A stretch of 64,000 nucleotides of DNA from Streptomyces alboflavus (GCF_000716675.1 NZ_JNXT01000027.1:42335-106334); one strand, 5' to 3'. Counted from the stretch's first letter, positions 43,213 to 53,182 are shown. A program made the numbers and translations. Notes: generated by a model from the letters alone, not told the origin.

Positions 43213-44136
43213 GTGACGACCCCGGAAGCCGAGCCGACGAGCCCTGAGACGCCCGAGCAGCCGCAGGAGGCGGCCGCGCAGCCGCACGAGACGGCGGAGC
43301 AGCCGCACGAGACGGCGGCGCAGCCGAGTGCGGCGGCGGCGGACGGTCAGGCGGGTGCCGGTGCGCGGCCCGAGGAGCGGCTTGAGAAGGCCGTGCGCGC
43401 CGCCGAGCAGGCGCTGATCGAGTACGAGATCGCGGTGGAGACGTTCCGGGTCGAGGTGGAGAACTTCTCCCGGCTGCACCACCAGAAGCTCGGCCCGATG
43501 TACTCGCGCCTGGACGAGCTGGACGCCCTGATCGCCGAGGCCGTGGCGGCGCGGTCCGGTGACCCGGAGGACCTGCGCAAGGCGGACGAGGCGCGGGCGC
43601 GGGTGCTGCCGATGCCGGCGGTCGAGGAGCTGTTCCACGGCTGGATGGACGGCGACGGGCTGTTCCCCGAGGCCGCGGCGATGCTCACCGAGCAGCCCGT
43701 GCGGCCGCCGCAGCGGGTGCGGCCGAGCGACGAGGTCCGCAAGCTCTACCGGGATCTGGTCCGTAAGGCCCACCCCGACCTCGCGCAGGACGAGAAGGAG
43801 CGCGAGCGGCGGGACGAGTTCATCACCCGCGTGAACGCCGCGTACGGCCGTGGCGACGAGGCGCTGCTGCGGGAGCTGCTCGCCGAGTGGGCCGCTGGTC
43901 CTGTGCCCGAGGAGCTGCGGCCCACCCCGAGCGAGGAGCTGTACGCCCGGCTCGAATGGCTCGCCCGACGCAAGGAGCTGCTCTCCGTCGTGGCCCGGGA
44001 GCTGGAGGAGAGCGCGATCGGGTCGATGCTCAAGCTGGCACCCGACGACCCGGACCGGCTCCTGGAGGAGATCGCCGAGCAGCTGCTCGCGCAGGTCGCG
44101 GAGCGCGAGGCGGAGCTGGAGCGGCTGACGGCCTGA
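43213..44136 (+). CDS. J-domain protein
   Basis: A 307-aa protein with a Gln/Pro/Glu-rich N-terminus repeating Q-P-H-E-T-A, a coiled-coil-like stretch (about residues 55-115) and a J-domain with HPD at 187-189 (VRKLYRDLVRKAHPDLAQD). The HPD motif indicates Hsp70 stimulation; the partner is unknown. GTG start 9 bp after the DUF2252 stop, so the two may be cotranscribed. Confidence 0.8.
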   Translation: MTTPEAEPTSPETPEQPQEAAAQPHETAEQPHETAAQPSAAAADGQAGAGARPEERLEKAVRAAEQALIEYEIAVETFRVEVENFSRLHHQKLGPMYSRLDELDALIAEAVAARSGDPEDLRKADEARARVLPMPAVEELFHGWMDGDGLFPEAAAMLTEQPVRPPQRVRPSDEVRKLYRDLVRKAHPDLAQDEKERERRDEFITRVNAAYGRGDEALLRELLAEWAAGPVPEELRPTPSEELYARLEWLARRKELLSVVARELEESAIGSMLKLAPDDPDRLLEEIAEQLLAQVAEREAELERLTA

Positions 44137-44269
44137 GGGCCTGGCCGCCTGGCCGCCCGAGCTGGACGGCAGTGCGGTGCCGTGCCGTGCCCGTCGGCCT
44201 CCGGTGCCGCCCGCCGTGTGCCGTGGGTGGGCGCCGCCGGGGTGATGGCGGTCGGGTAGCGTCGGATGC

Positions 44270-44617
44270 ATGGAATTCGGATCTGGTGTGCCCACGGTCA
44301 CGGTCGGCGACCTCTCGGACGGAGCCTTCCTCCTTGACGTCCGTGAGGACGATGAATGGCAGGCGGGTCACGCGCCGGGGGCACTGCACATCCCGATGAG
44401 TGACTTCGTCGCGCGCTTCGGCGAGTTGACCGAGGCGGCGCCGCAGGACGGCAAGGTCAATGTGATCTGCCGGTCCGGCGGCCGTTCCGCCCAGGTGACC
44501 ATGTACCTCGCGCAGCAGGGCATCGACGCGGTGAACGTCGATGGTGGCATGCAGGTCTGGGAGGCCTCGGGCAAGACCGTCGTCGACGACAAGGACCAGC
44601 CCGGCACGGTGATCTAG
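44270..44617 (+). CDS. Rhodanese-like sulfurtransferase
   Basis: A 115-aa single rhodanese domain with active-site loop CRSGGRS and LLDVREDDEWQAGHAPGALHIP. Single-domain rhodaneses carry persulfide sulfur; the acceptor is unknown. Stands alone, with no good Shine-Dalgarno seen. Confidence 0.85.
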   Translation: MEFGSGVPTVTVGDLSDGAFLLDVREDDEWQAGHAPGALHIPMSDFVARFGELTEAAPQDGKVNVICRSGGRSAQVTMYLAQQGIDAVNVDGGMQVWEASGKTVVDDKDQPGTVI

Positions 44618-44744
44618 CCCGGTCGGTCTCCGTGATCCAGCCCGGTCGGGCTCCGCGATCCGGTCCGGTCGGGCTCCGTGCTCCTGTACGGCGTGGGAGT
44701 GCGAGTGGGTGTGGTGCGCCGTCGTCCGGTCGTGAGCCGTCGTC

Positions 44745-45896
44745 TCAGCTGAGGGAGTGCGCCGCGAGCAGGTCGCCCAGGGCGTCCTCGTGCGCCGCGG
44801 CCGGGCCGAGCGCGAGCTCCAGGTGCTTGGCCCAGGCGTGGTAGCGGTGCAGGGGGTAGTCCGTGTCGGCGCCGAAACCGCCGTGCAGGTGCTGCGCGGT
44901 CTGCACCACCCGGCGCACGCCGTCCGACGCCCAGATCTTGGCCACCGCCACGTCCCCGGAGACCGGGAGCGGCCCGCCGTTGCCCGCGCCCGCGCGGTCC
45001 GGTGAGCCGATGCGCCAGGCGGCCTGCCAGAGGGTGACCTCCATCGCGCGCAGGTCGATGTAGCGGTCGGCGGCCTGCATGGCGACCGCCTGGAAGGTGG
45101 CGACGGGGAACCCGAACTGCTCGCGTTTGCCGGTGTATTCACTCGTCATGCCGAGCACGCCCGTACCGAGCCCGAGCGCGAGCGCGCAGGTGCCGGTCGC
45201 GAGCAGGTCCCGCAGGAAGTCCCAGGCCCCGTCCGCCGTGATCACGTCCCGGGCGTCGACCCGCACCGCGTCCAGGCGGAGTTCGCCGAGCCGCTCCCCG
45301 CTGGTGGAGAACTGCTCGGCGAGGGCGAGCCCGGACAGGCCGCGCGGCACGAGAGCGAGGACGGCGCGGCCGTCGGGGGCGGTGGCGGGCACGACGGTGA
45401 TGTCGGCGTCGTAGGCCCAGGGGACGCCGGTCTGGAGGCCGTCCAGGATCCAGTGGTCGTCGTCGGGGCGCGCGCTGACGGCGAGCTCGGCGCCGTCGTG
45501 ACCGGTGCGGCCGTTCGCGGCGACGGTCAGCACGGTCCCGCCGCGCGCGGCCGACTCCAGGACGGCCCGCTTCAACTCGTCGCCGCCGTGGCGCTGGACG
45601 GCGTACGCCGCCGCGCAGCTCTCCAGGAGCGGGACCCGTGCCAGCACCTTCGCCGACTCGCGCAGCACCAGGCAGAGCGCGATGGGGTCCAGGCCCGACC
45701 CGCCGTACTCGGGTGCCGTCAGCAGGCTGAGCAGGTCGGCGTCGGCGAGCTTGGCCCACAGCGCGCGGTCGAAGTCCTCCGCGACGGCCCCGGGGGTGAG
45801 GGCGGGGCTGGGCACGCCGTCCGGGGCGACCCCGGCGAAGATCGCCTTGGCCGCCTCGAGTGCCGCCTGCTGCTCCTCGGTGAAGGTGAAGTCCAC
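44745..45896 (-). CDS. Acyl-CoA dehydrogenase
   Basis: A 383-aa flavin enzyme of the acyl-CoA dehydrogenase family: TFTEEQQAALEAAKAIF at the start, YGGSGLDPIALCLVLRE, and the C-terminal LHGGFGADTDYPLHRYHAWAK. GTG at 45896. It has a perfect KstR-type operator 70-83 bp upstream (45966-45979), suggesting a role in sterol side-chain catabolism under KstR; in that pathway such enzymes often act as heteromers, but no partner lies beside it. Downstream of paaE on the same strand but with its own promoter region. Confidence 0.85.
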   Translation of the reverse strand: MDFTFTEEQQAALEAAKAIFAGVAPDGVPSPALTPGAVAEDFDRALWAKLADADLLSLLTAPEYGGSGLDPIALCLVLRESAKVLARVPLLESCAAAYAVQRHGGDELKRAVLESAARGGTVLTVAANGRTGHDGAELAVSARPDDDHWILDGLQTGVPWAYDADITVVPATAPDGRAVLALVPRGLSGLALAEQFSTSGERLGELRLDAVRVDARDVITADGAWDFLRDLLATGTCALALGLGTGVLGMTSEYTGKREQFGFPVATFQAVAMQAADRYIDLRAMEVTLWQAAWRIGSPDRAGAGNGGPLPVSGDVAVAKIWASDGVRRVVQTAQHLHGGFGADTDYPLHRYHAWAKHLELALGPAAAHEDALGDLLAAHSLS

Positions 45897-45965
45897 TGCT
45901 TGTCCCTCCGCACCGGCCGGTTCGGTCTCGTCGGCTCCGCCACTGTTTCTGACGGGTCGTCAAGA

Positions 45966-45979
45966 TAGAACACGTTCTA
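45966..45979. promoter_or_regulatory. KstR-like operator
   Basis: TAGAACACGTTCTA, inverted 6-bp arms TAGAAC/GTTCTA with AC at the centre. It matches the known KstR pattern TnnAACnnGTTnnA of actinobacterial sterol catabolism. Placed before the acyl-CoA dehydrogenase. Confidence 0.75.
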
Positions 45980-46072
45980 CGGGAAGGGAACAGGCATGGC
46001 GAGTGGTCCGGCCAGTGCTCCGGTGAGCGGTCCGGCGCCGGGCCCCGGGTCGGGCGCCGCGTGCTGGGCCGC

Positions 46073-47140
46073 TCAGCGGTCGAAGTCCAACTCCACCTTG
46101 TCCGTGGTCGGATGCGACTGGCACGCAAGCACGTAACCGGCCTCGGTCTCCTCCGGTTCCAGCGCGAAGTTCCGGTCCATGCGGACCTCGCCGGACACCT
46201 TGAACGCCCGGCACGTGCCGCACACTCCGCCCTTGCAGGCGAACGGCGCGTCCGCGCGGTTGCGCAGCACCGTGTCGAGCAGGGACTCCCCCGCCTGCAC
46301 CGGCCAGGTGCCGGAGCGGCCGTCGAGGGTGACCGTGACCGTGCTGTCCGCCGGGGCGGGCACCGCCGGTGCCGTGGTGACGCCGTCGTCCACATGGAAT
46401 ATCTCCTCGTGGATGCGCCGCCGCGCCACCCCCAGCGCCCGCAGCGTCCGCTCCGCGCCCTGCACCAGGCCGTAGGGGCCGCACAGGAACCAGCCGTCGA
46501 CCTCCTCGACCGGCAGCAGCGCGGGCAGCAGCCGCGCGAGCCGCTCCTCGTCCAGACGCCCCGAGTTGAGCCCCGCCTGCTGCTCCTCGCGGGAGAGCAC
46601 CGTCACCAGCTGGAAGCGGTCCGGCCAGCGGTCCTTCAGGTCGGCGACCTCGTCGAGGAACATCGTGGACGCGGCCGTGCGGTCGCTGCGTATCAGACAG
46701 AACTCGGCGTCCGGCTCGCGCTCGAGGAGCGTGGTGACGATGGAGAGCACCGGTGTGATCCCGCTGCCGCCGACCACCGCGGCATACCTCCCCGGAGCCG
46801 GATCCAGAGTGAAGCGGCCCGCCGGGGTCATCACCTCAAGATAGTCCCCGACGACGACCTCCTTGCGCGCGTACGTCGAGAAGGAGCCGCCCTCCACCAC
46901 GCGCACCCCCACCCGCAACTGCCTGGGCTCACCGGGAGCTTGGGGGTCCGGGGCCGGGGAGCAGATCGAGTACGTACGCCGGATCTCCGTGCCGTCGACG
47001 ACGCGGCGCAGGGCGAGGTGCTGGCCGGCGGCGTATCTGTACTCCTCGCGGAGGTGTGGCGGCACCTCGAACGTCAGCGTCACGGAGTCGTCGGTGAGCT
47101 CCTCGACGGCCGCCACGCGGAGCGGGTGGAAGCGCGCCAT
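46073..47140 (-). CDS. paaE: Phenylacetyl-CoA epoxidase reductase subunit
   Basis: A 355-aa reductase. N-terminal FAD domain (RRTYSICS), NAD domain (GGSGITPVLSI, GWFLCGPYGLV) and C-terminal 2Fe-2S domain with CKGGVCGTC. It passes electrons from NADPH to the PaaA di-iron centre. ATG at 47140 overlaps the paaD stop by one base. Last gene of paaABCDE. Confidence 0.93.
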   Translation of the reverse strand: MARFHPLRVAAVEELTDDSVTLTFEVPPHLREEYRYAAGQHLALRRVVDGTEIRRTYSICSPAPDPQAPGEPRQLRVGVRVVEGGSFSTYARKEVVVGDYLEVMTPAGRFTLDPAPGRYAAVVGGSGITPVLSIVTTLLEREPDAEFCLIRSDRTAASTMFLDEVADLKDRWPDRFQLVTVLSREEQQAGLNSGRLDEERLARLLPALLPVEEVDGWFLCGPYGLVQGAERTLRALGVARRRIHEEIFHVDDGVTTAPAVPAPADSTVTVTLDGRSGTWPVQAGESLLDTVLRNRADAPFACKGGVCGTCRAFKVSGEVRMDRNFALEPEETEAGYVLACQSHPTTDKVELDFDR

Positions 47141-47733
47141 CACAGCTCCTTGAAGTGGTCGAAGGGCTCCCGGCAGGTGACGCAGCGACGCAGCGCCTTG
47201 CAGGCGGTGGAGGAGAAGCGGCTGAGCAGTTCGGTGTCCGTGGAGCCGCAGTGCGGGCAGCGGACCGTGAGGGTGAGCGGGATCGGTCCTTCGGCGGCGT
47301 GCGGACGGGGCGGCGCGATGCCGAACTCCGCGAGCTTGCGGCGGCCTTCGGCGCTGATGTCGTCCGTCGACCAGGCGGGGGAGAGCACCGTGCGCACCGT
47401 GACGTCGTCCTGGCCGTCCTCGCGGAGGACCTGCTCGATGTCCGCGCTCATGGCCTCTATGGCGGGGCAGCCCGTGTACGTCGGGGTCAGCTCGACGTCC
47501 ACATGGCCGGTGGCGCCGACCCGGACGGAGCGGAGCACGCCGAGCTCGGCCAGGCTGAGGACGGGCAGCTCGGGGTCGGGCACGGAGCCCGCGAGGGCGT
47601 GGAGCCGGGCTTCGAGGGCCGTGGGCGCGGGGGCCGTCGCCGACTCGGCGGGTGCCGTGGGTGCCATGGCTGCCGAGGGGCCGACGGGCTCGGTGTGCGT
47701 CGCCGTGGGTGCTTGGGGGGCCTTGGTCACCAT
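47140..47733 (-). CDS. paaD: Phenylacetyl-CoA epoxidase maturation protein
   Basis: A 197-aa protein of the MIP18/PaaD type (VPDPELPVLSLAELGVL, TPTYTGCPAIEAM) with a C-terminal zinc-ribbon-like CPHCGS...CVTCREPF. Usually about 165 aa; the extra ~35 residues at the N-terminus are Pro/Ala/Thr-rich. Needed for assembly of the epoxidase iron centre. Confidence 0.9.
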   Translation of the reverse strand: MVTKAPQAPTATHTEPVGPSAAMAPTAPAESATAPAPTALEARLHALAGSVPDPELPVLSLAELGVLRSVRVGATGHVDVELTPTYTGCPAIEAMSADIEQVLREDGQDDVTVRTVLSPAWSTDDISAEGRRKLAEFGIAPPRPHAAEGPIPLTLTVRCPHCGSTDTELLSRFSSTACKALRRCVTCREPFDHFKEL

Positions 47734-48512
47734 GACGCCCCCGGGTGGCTGCGGTGCAGGTGCTGCATCTCGGCGAGCATCCGGCCGAACGACTCGGTGT
47801 GCAGGCCCTCGCGTCCGGCGCCGGCCGTCCACGCCCCGCTCTGAGGGCCCTCGGGCACCGTGAGCGTCGCCTTCTGGAGCACGGCGGTGACCGTGGCCGT
47901 CCACTGCTCCCGCAGGGCTTCCCGGTCGAGGTCGAGACCGGCCACGGGCGCGAACATCTCGCCGGTGAAGCGCCAGAGGGCGTCCACGCCGCGCTGCATC
48001 CGCTCGTGGCTCTCGGCCGTGCCGTCGCCGAGCCGGAGCGTCCACTGCTCGGCGTGGTCCTGGTGGTAGGCGACCTCCTTGACGGCCTTCGCGGCGAGCG
48101 GCGCCAACGGGCTGTCCGTCGCGGCCAGTTGGCCGTACATGAGGTTCTGGTACACGGAGAAGTACAGCTGGCGGGCGATGGTGTGGGCGAAGTCGCCGTT
48201 CGGCTGCTCGACCAGCTGGAGGTTCCGGAAGGAGCGCTCCTCGCGCAGATACGCCAGCTCGTCCTCGTCACCCGCCAGGGAGAGCAGCACCCGGGCCTGG
48301 CCGAGCAGGTCCAGCGCGATGTTCGCCAGGGCCACCTCTTCTTCGAGGACGGGGGCGTGGCCCGCCCACTCACCCAGGCGGTGCGAGAGCACCAGGGCGT
48401 CGTCGCCCAGGGCGAGGGCCGCGGTGTGGACGGCGGGGGCGTCGGGGGCCGGGGTGGCGGCGGGCGCGGCCTCGGTGGCCGACGGTGCGGGGGTCGTGGG
48501 CGTGGGGGTCAC
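47727..48512 (-). CDS. paaC: Phenylacetyl-CoA epoxidase structural subunit
   Basis: A 261-aa ferritin-like subunit (LSHRLGEWAGHAPVLEEEVALANIALDLLGQAR shortened: LSHRLGEW, EEEVALANIALD, HQDHAEQW). GTG at 48512 overlaps the paaB stop. It pairs with PaaA in the epoxidase complex. The N-terminus has a Thr/Pro/Ala-rich stretch. Confidence 0.92.
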   Translation of the reverse strand: MTPTPTTPAPSATEAAPAATPAPDAPAVHTAALALGDDALVLSHRLGEWAGHAPVLEEEVALANIALDLLGQARVLLSLAGDEDELAYLREERSFRNLQLVEQPNGDFAHTIARQLYFSVYQNLMYGQLAATDSPLAPLAAKAVKEVAYHQDHAEQWTLRLGDGTAESHERMQRGVDALWRFTGEMFAPVAGLDLDREALREQWTATVTAVLQKATLTVPEGPQSGAWTAGAGREGLHTESFGRMLAEMQHLHRSHPGASW

Positions 48513-48799
48513 AGGTGCTTCACTCCTTCCGGGATGTCGTAGAACGTCGGGTGGCGGTAGGGCTTGTCGGCGGAGGGCTCGAAGAAGGAGTCCTTCTCGT
48601 CCGGCGAGGAGGCGGTGATCTCCGCGGACGGCACGACCCAGATGGAGACGCCCTCGTTCCTGCGGGTGTACAGATCCCGGGCGTTGCGCAGGGCCATCTC
48701 GGCGTCCGGGGCGTGCAGGCTGCCCGCGTGCGTGTGGGACAGGCCGCGGCGCGAGCGCACGAACACTTCCCACAGCGGCCATTCGGTCGAGCCGGTCAT
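48509..48799 (-). CDS. paaB: Phenylacetyl-CoA epoxidase subunit B
   Basis: A 96-aa protein matching PaaB ([20 protein letters not shown] at the start). PaaB bridges PaaAC units. It overlaps both neighbours by 4 bp. Confidence 0.93.
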   Translation of the reverse strand: MTGSTEWPLWEVFVRSRRGLSHTHAGSLHAPDAEMALRNARDLYTRRNEGVSIWVVPSAEITASSPDEKDSFFEPSADKPYRHPTFYDIPEGVKHL

Positions 48800-49809
48800 G
48801 CGGTCGCCTCCTTGCGCTCGCTCTGCTTGGCGGCGTACGCGGCCGCCGCCTCACGCACCCAGGCGCCCTCTTCGTGGGCTCGTCTGCGCTGCGTGATCCG
48901 CTGGTCGTTGCACGGGCCGTTGCCCTTGAGGACCGACCAGAACTCGCTCCAGTCGATGGGGCCGAAGTCGTGCTGCCCCCGCTCCTCGTTCCACTTCAGG
49001 TCCGGGTCGGGGAGCGTCAGGCCGAGCGACTCGGCCTGGGGGACGCAGATGTCCACGAAGCGCTGACGCAGCTCGTCGTTCGAGTGGCGCTTGATCTTCC
49101 AGGTCATGGACTGCTCGGAGTGCGACGACTCCGCGTCCGGCGGGCCGAACATCATCAGCGACGGCCACCACCAGCGGTCTACGGCGTCCTGGGCCATCGC
49201 GTGCTGTGCCTCGGTGCCGCGGCTGAGGGCGAGCAGCAGTTCGTACCCCTGGCGCTGGTGGAACGACTCCTCCTTGCAGACGCGGACCATCGCGCGGGCA
49301 TAGGGGCCGTACGAACACCGGCACAGCGGGACCTGGTTGGTGATCGCCGCGCCGTCCACGAGCCAGCCGATGGCGCCTACGTCCGCCCAGGTCAGGGTGG
49401 GGTAGTTGAAGATCGATGAGTACTTCTGGCGGCCCGAGTGGAGCTTGTCGAGGAGGTCGTCGCGGCTCGCGCCGAGCGTTTCCGCGGCGCTGTACAGATA
49501 CAGGCCGTGGCCCGCCTCGTCCTGGACCTTGGCCATCAGGATCGCCTTGCGGCGCAGGGACGGCGCGCGCGTGATCCAGTTGGCCTCGGGCTGCATGCCG
49601 ATGATCTCGGAGTGGGCGTGCTGCGCTATCTGGCGCACGAGCGTGGCGCGATAGGCGTCCGGCATCCAGTCACGCGGCTCGATGCGCTCGTCGGCCGCGA
49701 CGGCCGCGTCGAAGGCCGACTCCAGCACCGTGGTGTCCACGGCGCCGTCCACGGCGGCGGCCGCGGGCTTGTGCGGTGCCGTGGTGAACGGCTGGTGCGC
49801 TGTCGCCAT
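48796..49809 (-). CDS. paaA: Phenylacetyl-CoA epoxidase catalytic subunit
   Basis: A 337-aa di-iron monooxygenase subunit with helices carrying the iron ligands ([32 protein letters not shown]). It epoxidises phenylacetyl-CoA, the first ring step of phenylacetate catabolism. ATG at 49809 begins the operon; a TetR-type palindrome sits about 100 bp upstream. Confidence 0.94.
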   Translation of the reverse strand: MATAHQPFTTAPHKPAAAAVDGAVDTTVLESAFDAAVAADERIEPRDWMPDAYRATLVRQIAQHAHSEIIGMQPEANWITRAPSLRRKAILMAKVQDEAGHGLYLYSAAETLGASRDDLLDKLHSGRQKYSSIFNYPTLTWADVGAIGWLVDGAAITNQVPLCRCSYGPYARAMVRVCKEESFHQRQGYELLLALSRGTEAQHAMAQDAVDRWWWPSLMMFGPPDAESSHSEQSMTWKIKRHSNDELRQRFVDICVPQAESLGLTLPDPDLKWNEERGQHDFGPIDWSEFWSVLKGNGPCNDQRITQRRRAHEEGAWVREAAAAYAAKQSERKEATA

Positions 49810-49904
49810 CTCGGTCCCCCTCGACCTCGGGCAGTGTCTCGGCAACTCTCGTCCTGCCGGTGCGCCTCGCAAACCGGCTTTCCGGCACTCCGTCGAACCC
49901 GCCG

Positions 49905-49922
49905 ACCGACCGATCGTTCGGT
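49905..49922. promoter_or_regulatory. PaaR-like palindrome before paaA
   Basis: ACCGACCGATCGTTCGGT, an almost perfect 18-bp palindrome, upstream of paaA and of the divergent DUF5819 gene. The exact reverse complement occurs between paaN and paaH. Confidence 0.75.
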
Positions 49923-50061
49923 TCGTTGGAATTCAATGGTGCGGCGCCTCGCCATAAGGTGTCAACCCTGTGGATAACCTCCGGGACGCTGGGCCTGGCG
50001 GGCGGGCCTGAGTACGGTTCCGGCGGCAGGGTTCGGTCGTGGGGTCGAGGAACGGGGCGAG

Positions 50062-50991
50062 ATGGACAGGCACGACAAGGATGTGGGCGGCGAATCCGCC
50101 GGGTCCGACGCCGCACCCACGGGCTCCGATGCCGTGCCCACGGGCCCTGACGCGGCACCCACAGGCTCCGGCGCCGCATCGGCACCCACAGGCTCCGCGG
50201 CCGCATCCGCATCCGCAGACTCCGGTGCCGCACCCGCACCCACAGGCTCCGCCGCACCCGCACCCGCACCCGCAGACTCCGGTGCCGCACCCGCCCGTAC
50301 CGGCATCGCCGCCCTCTCCCGCCGCTCGCAGGTCGTCGCCGCCCTCGTCCTCGCCGTGGTCGTCGCCACCGTCTGCGTCCACGTCGGGATGGTGTTCCTG
50401 CACGTGGCGCCGTCGAACACCGTCAGCAAGGAGCACGGCCGGACCGTCGACGACTGGATCTACCCGGAGTTCGAGCAGAACTGGAAGCTGTTCGCGCCGA
50501 ACCCGCTGCAGCAGAACGTGGCGGTGCAGGTCCGCGCGCAGATTCGCACCGCAGACGGCACCGGCCGGACCACACGCTGGTACGACCTGTCCGCACAGGA
50601 CGGCGCCGCCATCGACCACAACCTGCTGCCGAGCCACACGCAGCAGAACGAGCTGCGCCGCGGCTGGGACTTCTTCGTCTCCACGCACGACGCGCAGAAT
50701 CGTCCCACCGGTCTGCGCGGCGAGCTGTCGGAGCGCTACATCCGCCGCATGGTGCTGCTGCGCCTCCACCGGCACGAGCCGCTCGCCCGCGGGGAGGCGT
50801 TCGACCAGGTGCAGGTCAGGTCCCGGACCACGGCCGTACAGCCGCCGGAGTGGAGTGACGAGAAGATCAACGGCAAGCCCGTGCTGCGGGTGCTTCCGTG
50901 GTGGTCGGTCACGCCGGGCGACCTGCCGCTGGCCGGTGAGGACCGCGCGCGCAGAGATGTGGCCGTGGCGCAGAACGGGGGCGTCCGGTGA
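50062..50991 (+). CDS. DUF5819 family membrane-anchored protein
   Basis: A 309-aa protein: a long Ser/Ala/Pro/Asp-rich N-terminus (about residues 1-85) made from short repeats, one transmembrane helix (ALVLAVVVATVCVHVGMVFL), then an extracytoplasmic domain with YPEFEQNWKLFAPNP. It overlaps the HTTM gene by 4 bp; these two are commonly paired. Function unknown. Confidence 0.75.
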   Translation: MDRHDKDVGGESAGSDAAPTGSDAVPTGPDAAPTGSGAASAPTGSAAASASADSGAAPAPTGSAAPAPAPADSGAAPARTGIAALSRRSQVVAALVLAVVVATVCVHVGMVFLHVAPSNTVSKEHGRTVDDWIYPEFEQNWKLFAPNPLQQNVAVQVRAQIRTADGTGRTTRWYDLSAQDGAAIDHNLLPSHTQQNELRRGWDFFVSTHDAQNRPTGLRGELSERYIRRMVLLRLHRHEPLARGEAFDQVQVRSRTTAVQPPEWSDEKINGKPVLRVLPWWSVTPGDLPLAGEDRARRDVAVAQNGGVR

Positions 50992-52289
50992 TCAGTTTCG
51001 ATCCGCTCGCCCGGGGCGTGCAGCGTGTCACGGCCCAGGCCCTCGGTCCGTACCAGACCGCGGTGGTCCGTATCGGCTTCGCCGCCACCTGGCTGCTCTT
51101 CCTGCTGCGTGAACTGCCGCACCGGCGTGAGCTGTACGGGCCCGACGGCCCGTGGAGCTGGGACATGGCGCGGCAGCTCATCTCCGCCAACGACGCCTTC
51201 ACGGCGCTGATGTGGTCGGACGGCCGGCTGTGGTTCGAGATCGTCTACTTCCTGGCGATCGTCTCCAGCGCCCTGTTGCTCGTCGGCTGGCGCACCCGCA
51301 CCATGTCCGTCCTTTTCATGATCGGTGTGCTCTCGCTGCAGAACCGCAGCATCTTCATGGGGGACGGCGGCGACAACGTCATCCACCTCATGGCGATCTA
51401 CCTGGTGTTCACGCGGTGCGGCCAGGTCTGGTCCCTGGACGCGCGCCGGGCGGCACGCGCGCGTGCCCCGCAGCACGACCATGGGGACCGCGGCAGCCTT
51501 GGTGCGGACGGCAGCCGTGCCGTTGATGACGACCTGCATGCCGACGGTGGAGGCCGTGTGGGCGGGGGTGACCGGGTCGGTCCCGCCCTGTGGTGGGTGC
51601 TCGGCCTCGCGCTGTCCGTGGTGACGTTCCTGGGGGAGCTCAGCTGGTTCTGGCTGCTGCTGTTCTGGGGGATGTGGGTCGCGCACGGGCTGTGGTGGGC
51701 GGCCGTCCGGCGCGCGCCGGACGGCGAGGCGCGTGTGCTGCTCGACGTCGTCGCCAACCTCGCCCACAACGCCGCCCTGTTGGTGATCATGGTCGAGGCG
51801 TGCCTCATCTACGCCACGGCGGGCTGGTACAAGATCCAGGGCAGCCGCTGGCAGGACGGGACGGCCGTCTACTACCCGCTCCAGCTCGACTACTTCTCGC
51901 CCTGGCCCGAGCTCGCCGACCTGCTGACCTCGCACGGCGTCCTGGTGATGCTGGTGACGTACGGGACGGTCGCCGTGCAGGTCGCCTTCCCGTTCACGCT
52001 GTTCAACCGGCGCGTGAAGAACGTGCTGCTCGCGGTGATGATCTTCGAGCACGCCGTCATCGCCGTCGTCCTGGGGCTGCCGTTCTTCTCGCTCGCGATG
52101 ATCGCCGCCGACGCGGTGTTCCTGCCCACGTCGTTCCTGCGGCGCCTCGGCCGCTGGGTGGCCCGCACGCGCGAGCGGCTGCTCGCGCGGGTGCCGCGGC
52201 TTTCCCGCGCGGAGGTGCCGCAGGGGCCGCCAGGGGAGGAACAGCCCCGGGATGCCGCTGAGCCCGCGCGCGTAGGCTTCGGTGCGTGA
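50988..52289 (+). CDS. HTTM domain membrane protein
   Basis: A 433-aa multi-pass membrane protein of the HTTM family, related to the membrane part of vitamin-K-dependent gamma-carboxylase (FMGDGGDNVIHLMAIYLVF, YATAGWYKIQGSRWQDGTAV). A Gly/Asp-rich loop lies near residues 155-190. GTG start inside the DUF5819 end. Likely functions with that protein; the reaction is unknown. Confidence 0.8.
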   Translation: MISFDPLARGVQRVTAQALGPYQTAVVRIGFAATWLLFLLRELPHRRELYGPDGPWSWDMARQLISANDAFTALMWSDGRLWFEIVYFLAIVSSALLLVGWRTRTMSVLFMIGVLSLQNRSIFMGDGGDNVIHLMAIYLVFTRCGQVWSLDARRAARARAPQHDHGDRGSLGADGSRAVDDDLHADGGGRVGGGDRVGPALWWVLGLALSVVTFLGELSWFWLLLFWGMWVAHGLWWAAVRRAPDGEARVLLDVVANLAHNAALLVIMVEACLIYATAGWYKIQGSRWQDGTAVYYPLQLDYFSPWPELADLLTSHGVLVMLVTYGTVAVQVAFPFTLFNRRVKNVLLAVMIFEHAVIAVVLGLPFFSLAMIAADAVFLPTSFLRRLGRWVARTRERLLARVPRLSRAEVPQGPPGEEQPRDAAEPARVGFGA

Positions 52290-52335
52290 GCGGCAGTGGC
52301 GGTACGGGTCGGAGAAACAGCGGCGGTAGTGGGCG

Positions 52336-53148
52336 ATGAGCGGTAGCAGTCGTACGGACGGCGCGGGTGACCGTGGTCCGCGGAGCGGGGAGCCGTCCGA
52401 GCCGGTCCGTGTCTGGCAAGGCCTCGCCGACACCTCCGTACTCCTGGACGGCTTCCACGCCCTGAAGCACGCGCTTCGCTTCGGAGCCTCCATCCCTGTG
52501 GCCCTGACCAGCGACAAGGCCGCCGTCCTCGCCCTCGCGCAGGACTTGGCGCCGGACGTTTCAGACGCGCTCGACGCGCTGCTCGCCGAGACCGACGAGG
52601 CGACGTTGCGCGCGCTCGTGCCCCGGCTTCACCCCACGGCCGTGGCTGCCTTGGCGGTACGTCCGTCGCGCGGCGCCAACCTGCGGGCGCTGGAGCACAC
52701 CCCCAGGGTCGCCCCCGTGGTCGTCCTCGACGACCCCCGCAACCTCGGCAACGCCGGGGCGGTGATCCGGCTCGCGGCGGGCTTCGGCGCGACGGGAGTG
52801 GTGACGACCGGCACCCTCGACCCCTGGCACCCCACGGTCGTGCGCGGTGGCGCGGGCCTGCACTTCGCGACGGCCGTGGAGCGCGTGGACGTCGGGGAGC
52901 TGCCCAAGGGGCCCCTGTTCGCCCTGGACGCGGAGGGCGAGGACATCCGGGGCGTCGAGATCCCGGATGACGCCGTGCTGGCCTTCGGGTCCGAGCGCAG
53001 CGGCCTGTCGGCCGAACTGCGCGCCCGGACCGACCACTTGGTGGCGCTGCCGATGAGGCCGCAGGTGTCGAGCTACAACCTCGCCACGAGCGTCGCGATG
53101 GCGCTGTTCCACTGGTCGTCGGGAAGGCCCCCGAAGGCCCAGGCCTGA
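52336..53148 (+). CDS. SpoU/TrmH-type RNA methyltransferase
   Basis: A 270-aa SPOUT methyltransferase with the three knot motifs: NLGNAGAVIRLAAGFGA, AFGSERSGLS and SSYNLATSVAMALF. N-terminal substrate-binding part precedes the knot. Target RNA unknown. Converges on paaN. Confidence 0.9.
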   Translation: MSGSSRTDGAGDRGPRSGEPSEPVRVWQGLADTSVLLDGFHALKHALRFGASIPVALTSDKAAVLALAQDLAPDVSDALDALLAETDEATLRALVPRLHPTAVAALAVRPSRGANLRALEHTPRVAPVVVLDDPRNLGNAGAVIRLAAGFGATGVVTTGTLDPWHPTVVRGGAGLHFATAVERVDVGELPKGPLFALDAEGEDIRGVEIPDDAVLAFGSERSGLSAELRARTDHLVALPMRPQVSSYNLATSVAMALFHWSSGRPPKAQA

Positions 53149-53182
53149 GCCTGCTCCCGCGGGGGCCGTGGCGCCGTCCGGC

